Under the pieces are notes generated by a model, which made no database searches, had not been told where the DNA came from, and was given only the letters and a program-made list of their open reading frames with translations. 37,084 bases of DNA from an uncultured Prevotella sp. Lineage in GTDB: Bacteria; Bacteroidota; Bacteroidia; Bacteroidales; Bacteroidaceae. Below, piece after piece: positions 18,079 through 26,469 of the stretch. Location of the stretch: NCBI GenBank assembly GCA_900317545.1, contig ONHE01000173.1, positions 1 through 37,084 on the forward strand, read 5' to 3'. Position numbers and translations under genes: made by a program. Position 1 is the stretch's first letter, and every line of letters begins with the position of its first letter.

Positions 18079-18269
18079 GAAGGCGGTGCAGTATGTCCTC
18101 GCTGTGATCGGACAAGACCTCTGCCGTTCCCGATGACCGGCTGCGGGCAGGCTTTCTCTGCCCTGCGTAGGATCGGCAGCGGGCGGACGGTTCCCGCGCA
18201 GCGTAGGACTGTTGAGGCAGGGGGTGGCCAACGAAAGTCACGCATAAGGCGATGATTGGCGGCGGAAAG

Positions 18270-18301
18270 TTTGTGAGCTACGAATAAAATGCCTATATTT
18301 G
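18270..18301 (+). promoter_or_regulatory. Promoter for the phosphohexomutase gene
   Basis: TTTG (18270-18273), 20-base spacer, TATATTTG (18294-18301): a near-perfect Bacteroidetes -33/-7 pair. It overlaps the first open ATG of the frame (18289), so the real start must be downstream, leaving a leader of about 115 bases to the ATG at 18424. Confidence 0.8.
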
Positions 18302-18423
18302 TCATCGGAGTGCTTCATTCGTCAGACACGGACGAATGGGACGCCATGGGCGGCGCAGGACACTGCAGGGCCCGGACTATGAAAACTGATAAGCAACACC
18401 TAAAAGATGGAAAGGAAAAAACG

Positions 18424-19914
18424 ATGATCGAGTGGAGAAAACTGCAGAATGGATCCGATATTCGGGGCGTGGCTCTCGAGGGCATAGCGGGAGAGCAGGT
18501 AAACCTGACGGCTGACGTGACGGCTATGATCGCAGCCGCTTTTGTCAGATGGTTGTATGAACGAGCGGTCGACCGGCCCGTGACGGTCGCGGTGGGAATG
18601 GATTCCCGTCTGTCAGGCCCGGCGCTGAAAGCGGCCTTCATTGAGGGTGCGACCCGTGCAGGTGCCGATGTCCGCGACTGCGGTCTGGCTTCCACGCCGG
18701 CCATGTTCATGTCAACGGTCGACCGGGAGGATCCTGTGACGGGCGGAGTGATGATCACCGCCAGCCACTTGCCGTTCAACCGCAACGGGCTGAAGTTCTT
18801 TACGCGTGACGGAGGATTGGACAAGAAGGACATCACGGCTATTCTCGACCTTGCGGCCAATCAGCCTGCAACGGATGCGGAACGGCCAGGCACGGTCACC
18901 TCATGGAATCTCATGGATCGGTATTGCGCGTCGCTCGTCGATTATGTGCGACGCAACGTGCGGACTGCCGATGCGGAGCGGCCGCTGCAGGGCATGCGTA
19001 TCGTGGTCGATGCCGGCAACGGGGCAGGGGGCTTTTTTGCCGACCGGGTACTCCAAGTGCTCGGTGCCGACACCACGGGAAGCCAGTTTCTCGATCCCGA
19101 CGGTCTGTTTCCCAATCATATTCCCAATCCTGAGAACCGCGATGCCATGCTGTCCGTCTGCAAGGCTGTGAAGGACAGCCATGCCGACTTGGGCATCATT
19201 TTCGATACGGACGTGGACCGCTCGGCCATCGTCGACGGCAACGGCGAACCCGTCAACCGCAATGCGCTGATCGCACTGATCGCTGCCGTCGTGCTGTGCG
19301 AACATCCCGGCAGCACCGTCGTCACCGATTCGGTCACATCGGAAGGCCTGACCGCTTTCATCGAACGGATCGGCGGCCATCACCATCGGTATATGCGGGG
19401 CTATAAGAATGTGATCAATGAGGCCGTCAGACTGAACGCCCAAGGCACGGAGAGCTGGTTGGCCATCGAGACATCCGGTCATGCTGCTCTCCGGGAAAAC
19501 TACTTTCTCGACGACGGCGCCTTCCTCGTGGCTAAGCTGCTGACCGAAGCCGCCCGCCGTAAGGCGCAGGGCAAGACGCTCGTCTCGCTCATCCGCGACC
19601 TGCGGAAACCCGTTGAGAGCCGTGAAGTGCGGTTCCGCATAGCTGACGCAGACTTCCGGAGCTACGGCCTGCGCGTGCTGGAGCAGGTGGGGAAAGAAGT
19701 GTCGGCTGCAGCCGACATGGAGATCGTGACGCCCAACTACGAGGGGATCCGCGTCCGATGTACCGCTCCCGGGGAGCAGGGATGGTTTCTCATCCGGCTC
19801 TCGCTGCATGATCCGGTGATGGTGCTCAATATCGAATCCGACGTTACGGGCGGCACCGGGCAGATTGAGACGCGTGTGCGCCGGATGTTGTCTGCCTTCG
19901 ACGGGTTGGCATAA
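18424..19914 (+). CDS. Phosphoglucomutase/phosphomannomutase family protein
   Basis: 496 residues from the ATG at 18424, giving the family's usual start MIEWRKLQNGSDIRG. The frame is open to 18289, but the promoter lies there. Alpha-D-phosphohexomutases move phosphate between C1 and C6 of glucose or mannose. Motifs: catalytic Ser114 in TASHLPFNRNGLKFF (TASHNP in many relatives), metal loop DTDVDRS at Asp261/263/265, sugar loop with ETSGHAALRENYFLDDG, and the C-terminal phosphate loop NIESDVTGGTG. Glucose or mannose preference cannot be told. Single gene between two terminators. Supplies sugar phosphates for glycan or envelope synthesis, by inference. Confidence 0.88.
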   Translation: MIEWRKLQNGSDIRGVALEGIAGEQVNLTADVTAMIAAAFVRWLYERAVDRPVTVAVGMDSRLSGPALKAAFIEGATRAGADVRDCGLASTPAMFMSTVDREDPVTGGVMITASHLPFNRNGLKFFTRDGGLDKKDITAILDLAANQPATDAERPGTVTSWNLMDRYCASLVDYVRRNVRTADAERPLQGMRIVVDAGNGAGGFFADRVLQVLGADTTGSQFLDPDGLFPNHIPNPENRDAMLSVCKAVKDSHADLGIIFDTDVDRSAIVDGNGEPVNRNALIALIAAVVLCEHPGSTVVTDSVTSEGLTAFIERIGGHHHRYMRGYKNVINEAVRLNAQGTESWLAIETSGHAALRENYFLDDGAFLVAKLLTEAARRKAQGKTLVSLIRDLRKPVESREVRFRIADADFRSYGLRVLEQVGKEVSAAADMEIVTPNYEGIRVRCTAPGEQGWFLIRLSLHDPVMVLNIESDVTGGTGQIETRVRRMLSAFDGLA

Positions 19915-19999
19915 ACGTCCATTGCCTCGTTTGGCTCCTTGCTTGTAAAAGGAAAACAAGTACAGAACATGCGGGCGGGACAAATGTCCTTCTGCATCG

Positions 20000-20034
20000 A
20001 AAAGACCGGAAGCAAGTCTGATTCCGGTCTTTTA
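20000..20034. terminator. Bidirectional intrinsic terminator
   Basis: AAAAGACCGGAA (20000-20011) and TTCCGGTCTTTT (20022-20033) pair perfectly over 12 bases with a 10-base loop. The T runs on both strands suit both the mutase gene (plus) and pncB (minus), whose 3' ends face each other here. Confidence 0.85.
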
Positions 20035-20097
20035 CCCATGCTCGGGGCAGTGCTGTAAGGTGGACAGTCGTCCCTTTTCCCCCTTTCTGAGGGAGCA

Positions 20098-21330
20098 TTA
20101 TGAGAGCCATTTTTCGGGCATATCCTCTTCCTCCATGTGGATGGCCTCCATGAAGCGTTTGATCACTTCCGGCTTCCCCGTGTGCTTCCCCTTGTCCTCG
20201 GAGAGTTTGCAGGTGTCGTTGTAGAATGGCCATGCCTCCGTGATTTTGACCGCAACTAACTTGATCACGATGTTCATGGGACGGATGCCCGTGAAGTCAT
20301 TGGAGAAGTGGGTGCCGATGCCGAATGACGGCAGGCAAAGTCCTTGAGCCTTGTGCTGGATTTCTATCGCGTGGTCCGTGTCTAAGGCATTGCTGAAGAT
20401 GACCTGTTTCGTGGCTGGATCAATGCCGAATGAACGGTATTTGGCAGCGATCTTGTTCAGCTGCTCGATGTTGTCACCGCTGTCGATACGCAGTCCTTTG
20501 AAGAGGTTGGCAAAGTCCTCGGAGAAGTTCAGGGCGAAGATGTCCCAGCCGAAGCTGTCGTAGAGATAGGTCCCCAGTGCCCCGCGGAACGTGTTTCGCC
20601 ATGCGTTCATGGCCAAGTGATTGGCCATCTGGGGCCCGAACATGCCTCCGATGGCACAGACAAACTCATGCGCCATCGTGCCCACGGGTGTCAAGTCATG
20701 CTTCATGGCGATGTATACGTTGCTCGTCCCGACAAACTTCCCAGGCCATTCCTGACTCTTATAGCATTCTTTCATGGCCCTGACGGCCGTGTCTTCCGCT
20801 TCGAACGAAGCCCGTCGGCGCGTACCGAAATCGGAGAAGACGCAACCCGCCTCGAGCAGTCGCTCCGCCTTTGCCCGGCTCTTGCGGTAATAGTCGTCAT
20901 AATCGAGCTTGTCTGTCTGCCCCGTGACGATATAGTAAAGTTCGGACACAATGGCCAGTACCTTGACCTCGAGCAGGATAGTGTCTGACCAGTTGCCCTC
21001 AAATTCGATATGCAGATGGTACGCCTCGTCCTGCCAGATCCGCAGCCACTCATGGTTGAAGCGATAGCCCCGCAGGTACTTGTAGAACCAGTCGGGGATG
21101 TAATAGCACTTGCGCCGCATGAAAGCGATCTCTTCGTCGGTGATGACGACTTGCTCCAGCATTTCCACTTGTTCCTCCACCAACTCCGCGAAGCCCTCCG
21201 GGTAGACCGTGTTGTTGCGGTCGACGAACTCATATTTGACCTGTGCGCGTGGAAAATTGTCGATGACGGCGCAACACATGGAGAGTTTGTAAAGGTCATC
21301 GTCCGTAAAATGATTGATAATCTGTTTCAT
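20098..21330 (-). CDS. pncB: Nicotinate phosphoribosyltransferase
   Basis: 410 residues. Joins nicotinate and PRPP to nicotinate mononucleotide in NAD salvage, using ATP hydrolysis. Family segments seen: N-terminal INHFTDDDLYKLSM, the FEGNWSDTILLEVKVLAIVSELYY region, DFGTRRRASFEAED, HEFVCAIGGMFGP, the RIDSGDN PRPP/ribose loop, FSNALDTDHAIEIQ and the GIGTHFSND phosphate loop. Length fits the PncB type of about 400 residues. The ATG at 21330 follows a TACATTTG box with about a 35-base leader. Single gene, with convergent terminator downstream. All key segments look intact. Confidence 0.95.
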   Translation of the reverse strand: MKQIINHFTDDDLYKLSMCCAVIDNFPRAQVKYEFVDRNNTVYPEGFAELVEEQVEMLEQVVITDEEIAFMRRKCYYIPDWFYKYLRGYRFNHEWLRIWQDEAYHLHIEFEGNWSDTILLEVKVLAIVSELYYIVTGQTDKLDYDDYYRKSRAKAERLLEAGCVFSDFGTRRRASFEAEDTAVRAMKECYKSQEWPGKFVGTSNVYIAMKHDLTPVGTMAHEFVCAIGGMFGPQMANHLAMNAWRNTFRGALGTYLYDSFGWDIFALNFSEDFANLFKGLRIDSGDNIEQLNKIAAKYRSFGIDPATKQVIFSNALDTDHAIEIQHKAQGLCLPSFGIGTHFSNDFTGIRPMNIVIKLVAVKITEAWPFYNDTCKLSEDKGKHTGKPEVIKRFMEAIHMEEEDMPEKWLS

Positions 21331-21364
21331 ATACGTTGGTCGCTTGATAGCTGTTACTTCGGCG

Positions 21365-21372
21365 CAAATGTA
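21365..21372 (-). promoter_or_regulatory. -7 box for pncB
   Basis: Minus strand TACATTTG fits TAnnTTTG and lies 34 bases before the ATG at 21330. The -33 element is not clear. Confidence 0.55.
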
Positions 21373-21491
21373 GGATTTATTTCTGAAATAGCCATACGAA
21401 TTGCTGTTTTTTATACCTTTCGAAGGCGCGAATGGCTTGTAGGGGTGATGCGAATGCGTTTTTCGCTTTGTCAGAAGCGTGACAATGGATC

Positions 21492-21546
21492 AAAAAAAAA
21501 CGCATCCGGAACCCACCTTCCTTTGTGGAAGGAAACTCCTGATGCG
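21492..21546 (-). terminator. Intrinsic terminator of the protease-susCD operon
   Basis: Outer arms 21501-21510 and 21537-21546 (CGCATCCGGA with TCCTGATGCG, one mismatch) enclose an inner hairpin CCTTCC/GGAAGG (21516-21521, 21527-21532). On the minus strand this is followed by a run of nine T (21500-21492). Lies 40 bases after the susD stop. Confidence 0.85.
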
Positions 21547-21586
21547 CCTATAAGCCGGCACATATTGTCACTGTGACAGTCCGGTT

Positions 21587-23353
21587 TTATTGCTCGGTCC
21601 AGTCGGCATTCTGCTCTATGCCGTGATATCTGATTTCAGACCATGGGATCGGATAATAGTACTGGTTGGGGCGGAACACGCGTTCGGTGCTTTGGCTTTT
21701 CAGATTGGAGATCGAGTAGGTCATCGTTCCGTCGGCCTGCTTGACCACTTCCATCTTTCGGAGCGGGTTGGTCGAGCCGTTCAGTTGGTCATAGGCAGTC
21801 CCCAGGCGGAAGTAATCCCAGTAGATGCTTTCCTCAAAAGCCAGTTCGACCCTTCGCTCGTTGAGGATCTGCTCCAGCGTGACAGACGTGAGCTGGTCCA
21901 TGTGTGCTCGGGTCCGGATCTTGTTGACAGCCTCTGTGGCCTTTGCCGTGTTGCCCAGTCTGTATTGAGCCTCGGCATAGTCGAGCAGCACTTCTGCGTA
22001 GCGCCAGATGATATAGTTCTGCTTACTGCCATATTTGCTGTCGCCGAAGAGAGTCGTCGTAGGATCAAGGAACTTGCGCATGTAGTAGCCAGTGCGTGTT
22101 ACGCCGGCGTTGCGGTTGGTTCCATAATAGGTCAGATCGACGCCGGCCTCCTTCTTGTTGCCGTTCATCGTGTAGTGAATGTCATACACATGCTTGTTGT
22201 AAGTGGATCCATCGTAAGACACGTTGGCATAGAATCGGTAGTCGCGATTGGCATACGGATGATCGGGATCATAGGTCTTGCCGTCGCGCATGCCGTATTC
22301 GTCGACGTGATTCTGCGTTGGCGCGTAGGCACTTTTGGTCCCCGCGAAGAACGGTGATGCTGCATCCTCGTCCAATCTGTGTCCAAACTCTTCGACAATG
22401 CCGTCAGCACTGTGCTGCACTTCATAGATCGACTCCGCGCTGTTGCGCGTGGTGAAGATCTTGCCGTAGCTTTCTGCGATCTCCTCTTCCGTCTTTCCTG
22501 TGACCGGAATGAGCGAGTAATAGCCGGCGTTGATCAGCTCCTCGTAAGCGGCAACAGCTTTTTGCATCATCTCCTTCGAACGATCGGTGCAGAATCCGTA
22601 GTAGTCTTTGCTCTTGTTTTGGAACGCCGGCGAGCCGACCCAGAAATATATCTTAGCCTTGAGCATCATGGCTGCGCCCTTTGTGATGCGCCCCTCGTCC
22701 TGCGACTCATACTTGACGGGGAGGCGTCTTGCGGCCTCATCCGCTTCCCCGGCGATATAGTCGGCCATCTCCTCGTAGTTGGAGCGGGGGAATTTTCGGC
22801 TGTCATTCAGCGGATCATACAAGTCCTTGATCAGCATGGGAGCCCCGAAGCGACGCAGGAGTTGATAGTAATACAGTCCCCGGAAGAAGTGAGCCTCGCC
22901 CAAAATGCGCTCTTTAGCGGCACCGTTTGCTATCTTGTCCGCATTGGCCAGTAGCCTGTTGATGTGCTGGATCATTTCATAGCACAGTCCCCAGTTAGAG
23001 GATGCGGTACGGGCAATGGCCTTTTCCTTGCCCGCCTGTTCGTCTGCGAATCCCGTGCGGCTCCATCCCGACAGCGAGTAGGTGATTTGGTCCGTGTACC
23101 ACCCCGTAAAAGGATGGGACATGGAGCGCAGCAGCCAGCTGGTCGACATCAGGGTGTTGAATCCGTTGCTGGCGTTGTGATACCACACGAGGGTATATTC
23201 ATCGAGCAGGATGGGACTCTTCCAGATGCTTTCTTCTGTCAGTTTGTCTATCGGAGCATCCTTGAACAGGTCATCGCAACTTGTCGTTGCTGCGGTCAAA
23301 GTCAATGCGGTGAGCCCGCCCAACAGATATTTTCTTATTCTGTCCATTGTCAT
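21587..23353 (-). CDS. SusD/RagB-family nutrient-binding lipoprotein
   Basis: 588 residues, outer-membrane surface lipoprotein that caps the SusC channel and binds the substrate. Lipoprotein signal with TAATTSC and lipidation Cys26. A SusD-like N-terminal part has SNWGLCYEMIQHINRLLANADKI and AEAHFFRG-like GEAHFFRGLYYYQLLRRFGAPM. The C-terminal RagB/SusD part has YIIWRYAEVLLDYAEAQYRLGN, NKIRTRAHM, ILNERRVELAFE and YYPIPWSEI. Substrate cannot be read from the sequence. It starts 19 bases behind susC; the two are one functional unit. Start ATG 23353 or, two codons on, 23347. Terminator 40 bases after the stop. Confidence 0.96.
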   Translation of the reverse strand: MTMDRIRKYLLGGLTALTLTAATTSCDDLFKDAPIDKLTEESIWKSPILLDEYTLVWYHNASNGFNTLMSTSWLLRSMSHPFTGWYTDQITYSLSGWSRTGFADEQAGKEKAIARTASSNWGLCYEMIQHINRLLANADKIANGAAKERILGEAHFFRGLYYYQLLRRFGAPMLIKDLYDPLNDSRKFPRSNYEEMADYIAGEADEAARRLPVKYESQDEGRITKGAAMMLKAKIYFWVGSPAFQNKSKDYYGFCTDRSKEMMQKAVAAYEELINAGYYSLIPVTGKTEEEIAESYGKIFTTRNSAESIYEVQHSADGIVEEFGHRLDEDAASPFFAGTKSAYAPTQNHVDEYGMRDGKTYDPDHPYANRDYRFYANVSYDGSTYNKHVYDIHYTMNGNKKEAGVDLTYYGTNRNAGVTRTGYYMRKFLDPTTTLFGDSKYGSKQNYIIWRYAEVLLDYAEAQYRLGNTAKATEAVNKIRTRAHMDQLTSVTLEQILNERRVELAFEESIYWDYFRLGTAYDQLNGSTNPLRKMEVVKQADGTMTYSISNLKSQSTERVFRPNQYYYPIPWSEIRYHGIEQNADWTEQ

Positions 23354-23372
23354 AAGATGTTAGATTAATGAT

Positions 23373-26300
23373 TTAGAAGCCGATGTTCGCATTGATTCCG
23401 TATGTGCGTTGGATGGGATATCCGCGATGGGATTCAGGGTCCATGTGCTTCAGCTTGCTCCATGTATGAAGGTTACTGCCCATCAGTGAGATGCTCATGG
23501 ATGACAGTTTCAGCTTGCTGAGCAGCCTCGCCGGCAGCGAATAGCCGATGCTGAGCGACTTAAGACGGACGAAACTGTTGTCACGGAGCCAGAAGGAGGA
23601 GCTCTGCCGGTTGTTGTCTACGGATGTCGTAATCTTAAGCCGCGGGTAGGAGGCGTTCGGATTCTCCGGCGTCCAGGTCTCGGTAAGATGATAATCCTGG
23701 AACTTGGGCAGGCTGCTGTTCTCCAAGGTGTACATTTCGGAGATATACTGTTTGTAGCCTGCAACACCCTGAAACATGACGTTCAGAAAGACTCCCTTGT
23801 AGCTGGCACCTAATTTCAGGCTGCCGGTAAAGTCAGGATAGGCCGAGTTCTTGAACGCCACGAGGTCGTTTTTGTCCAATATGCCATCGTCATTCTGATC
23901 TTTATATTTGATGTCACCAGGCTTGATGGTCTTGTTCTTGCCGTTATACGATCCGTCCTGGTTCAGCTTCCAGTTGTCGATCTCTTCCTGGTTCTGGAAC
24001 AATCCCAGCGATTCGTACATCCATGAAGTGCCCGTACTGTGTCCCTTGCGGCGCATATTCTCGAGCTGGTTGGACTCATCGCCATAGTCGATCACCTTGT
24101 CACGTCCTAACGACAGCGTGAAGGCTGCGTCGTATCTGAACTTGCGGATCGTGTTGCGGTGCGTGACTGTGAGGTCCCAGCCCCATGCCTTCAGCTTGCC
24201 GAAGTTCATCAAGGGCACGCTTCCGTTTGTTCCCGTAGAAGGCGGGTAGAGATAATCGGGCGCGTCGGTCAGCATGTCGGTCCTGTAACGGAGGTAATAT
24301 TCATAGGTCAGACCGAAGCGGTTGTCCCAGAATCCAAGATCAATGCCAAAGTTATAGTCACGGCTTTTCTCCCATGTCAGTTCGCTGTTGGGATAGTTAC
24401 CTGTAGCTACGATGACAGCAGGTCTATGCGCCCCCCCCAAGTTGTAGCCGTAAGCGGGCGAGTAAATGTACTTGAGCAGGTAGGAATAGTCCAAAACGCT
24501 GCCGTCACGGCCCAACAATCCGGTTGACGCGCGGAACTTGACATTGCTCAAAACACTTTGTTTCCAATTCTTGAAGAATGTCTCATTCGAGAGAATCCAC
24601 GACGCGGAGACGGTTGGGAAGAATGCCCAGCGATGGTCGGGATGGAACTTTGCCGAGCCGTCTATGCGGAAGCTGAACTCTGCGAAGTAGCGGTTGCTGA
24701 AACCGTAGGTGGCACGCCCGATGAGCGAAGCACGTTGGATCTCTGACTCCTTGCCGTGCAGGGTGGCCTTCTCGGATGATCCTAAGACCTCCGGATAGAG
24801 GCCGGGTAGGTCGTCGTTGGTTCCGTCCATGCTCTTGTTCTGATAGGTCTGATAGTTGGCCACGAGCATTCCGGTCACGTGATGTTTTCCCTTGAAAGTC
24901 TGGTCATAATTGATCCCCGCCTCAATCAGTGCATTGTCGACGAATTGATCCATCTGGTACAGTCCGATTTTAGCCTTGGGATAGATGGTAGTCTGGTCGA
25001 CGGAGATCTCTCCAGTCTTGTCATCATACTTGTACAAGGCCACCGGATTGCTGAACTGTTTGCGAATGCTGTTGTTGTTGTCTACCGTCACACGACCGTA
25101 GACCGACAGGCCTTTGAGCCATGGGATTTCCCATTTCAGATTGGCGGTGATGGTGTTCATCTTGGTGGTATTCTTCTCATAGCCGCCCAAGCCGTGCACG
25201 GAGATCAGCGGATTGGTGCCGTTGATGCTGGCCAGGTCGCCGTTGTCGAAGATGAAGGGTTGCGTCGGCGCATAATCATAAGCGGCGTTGATGGTGGTGT
25301 AGCTGGTGTTCTTGTATTCCGAACGCACGCCGTTCAGATCCAGGGATAGCACCAGTCCCTTGGTTAAAGTGGCATCCAGTTTGGCGGCGTAGTTAAATCT
25401 GTCGCGTCCGACGCCGCTGTACAGGCCCATCGTTTTGGTGTAAGCACCAGAGATGTAGTATCTGACATACTGGTTTCCGCCCGACACTGACAGAGCGTGA
25501 GTGGTGGAGTAGCCGTGTGTCTTCAGATAATCAAGCATGTTGGTGTCGGCAAACTTGTTCGGATCGGATTGCGTGCGGATCATCTCCAATTCCTCTTCTG
25601 TGAAAGGATTCACGTTTGCAGCCCCTTCCACTGCCTTGTTGTAGAGCTTGGCATAATCATAGCTGTTGAGAAAATTGGGGAACTGTGTGGCCTTCTGAAT
25701 GTTGTATTGGCCCCGGTAGCTAACCCGAACCTTCGAGTCGCCGGTGGCCCGTTTGGTCTTCACGAGGATCACGCCGTTGGCGGCGCGCACGCCATAGACG
25801 GCAGCGGCAGCGGCATCCTTCAGGATGGAAATGCTCTCGATGTCATCGGGGTTCAGGTCGGAGAGCCGCTGTTCGCCGTCAGAAGTGTTCTCTGAAAAGC
25901 GCGGAATACCGTCGATCACCAGCAGCGGGGACGTGGTTGCGCCTGTCACTGCACGGATACGGAGCTTCGATTCGCGGGCTGACCCCGGGTCTCCTGACAT
26001 CGACATCACCTGCAGTCCGGCCACCTGACCATTCAAGGCCTCGTCTAAGTTGGGTGTAGGGATGCGGAGAAGATCCTCGCCTTTGACCGTCTCAATGGAA
26101 CTGGTCAGCGATGATTTCTTCTGTGTACCGTAACCGATGATCACCAATTCGTCCAAGTTCTGTGCGTCCTCGCTCAGCTTGATGTCCAGTAGCTTGCCGA
26201 GAATGGCGCGAACTTTTGAATCTTTATAGCCGATATATGACACAACGAGGTTTGCTTTGCCGTCGGGTAAGATAATCGAAAAGTTGCCTTCCTTATCTGT

Positions 26301-26459
26301 AATGACACCCGTGGAGGCTCCTTCAACTCTGACTGTGGCACCGATTATCGGTTCGCCGGTTGAATCAACGACTCTTCCTTTGACTGTCATGTTCTGGGCT
26401 GCAGCACCGAGTGTCAGTAGGATTGACAACATAACAGTCAACAATATTTTTTTCTTCAT
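23373..26459 (-). CDS. SusC/RagA-family TonB-dependent outer-membrane transporter
   Basis: 1028 residues. Signal peptide MKKKILLTVMLSILLTLGAAAQ. Then the carboxypeptidase-like domain (VKGRVVDSTGEPIIGATVRVEG, about 25-100), the TonB box/plug junction LDELVIIGYGTQKKSSLTSS, plug domain with LVIDGIPR and the SusC signature ISILKDAAAAAVYGVRAANGVILVKTK split over about residues 200-230, and a 22-strand barrel ending in the aromatic ANIGF. Imports oligomers bound by SusD with energy from TonB. It begins 10 bases after the protease stop, so both are co-transcribed. A run of eight G in the coding strand (24431-24438) lies in NLGGAHRP. Confidence 0.96.
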   Translation of the reverse strand: MKKKILLTVMLSILLTLGAAAQNMTVKGRVVDSTGEPIIGATVRVEGASTGVITDKEGNFSIILPDGKANLVVSYIGYKDSKVRAILGKLLDIKLSEDAQNLDELVIIGYGTQKKSSLTSSIETVKGEDLLRIPTPNLDEALNGQVAGLQVMSMSGDPGSARESKLRIRAVTGATTSPLLVIDGIPRFSENTSDGEQRLSDLNPDDIESISILKDAAAAAVYGVRAANGVILVKTKRATGDSKVRVSYRGQYNIQKATQFPNFLNSYDYAKLYNKAVEGAANVNPFTEEELEMIRTQSDPNKFADTNMLDYLKTHGYSTTHALSVSGGNQYVRYYISGAYTKTMGLYSGVGRDRFNYAAKLDATLTKGLVLSLDLNGVRSEYKNTSYTTINAAYDYAPTQPFIFDNGDLASINGTNPLISVHGLGGYEKNTTKMNTITANLKWEIPWLKGLSVYGRVTVDNNNSIRKQFSNPVALYKYDDKTGEISVDQTTIYPKAKIGLYQMDQFVDNALIEAGINYDQTFKGKHHVTGMLVANYQTYQNKSMDGTNDDLPGLYPEVLGSSEKATLHGKESEIQRASLIGRATYGFSNRYFAEFSFRIDGSAKFHPDHRWAFFPTVSASWILSNETFFKNWKQSVLSNVKFRASTGLLGRDGSVLDYSYLLKYIYSPAYGYNLGGAHRPAVIVATGNYPNSELTWEKSRDYNFGIDLGFWDNRFGLTYEYYLRYRTDMLTDAPDYLYPPSTGTNGSVPLMNFGKLKAWGWDLTVTHRNTIRKFRYDAAFTLSLGRDKVIDYGDESNQLENMRRKGHSTGTSWMYESLGLFQNQEEIDNWKLNQDGSYNGKNKTIKPGDIKYKDQNDDGILDKNDLVAFKNSAYPDFTGSLKLGASYKGVFLNVMFQGVAGYKQYISEMYTLENSSLPKFQDYHLTETWTPENPNASYPRLKITTSVDNNRQSSSFWLRDNSFVRLKSLSIGYSLPARLLSKLKLSSMSISLMGSNLHTWSKLKHMDPESHRGYPIQRTYGINANIGF
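24431..24438 (-). repeat. G8 homopolymer inside susC
   Basis: Eight C on the plus strand, read as G8 in the susC coding strand, near codon 675 of 1028 (Leu-Gly-Gly-Ala). The frame is intact at this length; a change of one base would truncate the transporter in mid-barrel. Confidence 0.8.
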
Positions 26460-26469
26460 GATTTCATTG

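Larger units (their letters stand above)
17995..18423. other. Intergenic region between PCMD gene and phosphohexomutase gene
   Basis: Holds a terminator (18037-18080), about 180 bases in which I see only short imperfect repeats such as GCGTAGGA twice (18166 and 18201 areas), then the promoter and leader of the mutase gene. No gene is supported. Confidence 0.5.

Noticed and set aside
18289..18423. N-terminal extension of the phosphohexomutase
   Set aside because: It overlaps a near-perfect promoter (18270-18301); the family start is at 18424.
18775..18830. TASHLP instead of TASHNP in the phosphohexomutase
   Set aside because: The Ser is kept, and the LP variant, as I recall, is known in part of the family, so it is not a sign of inactivity.
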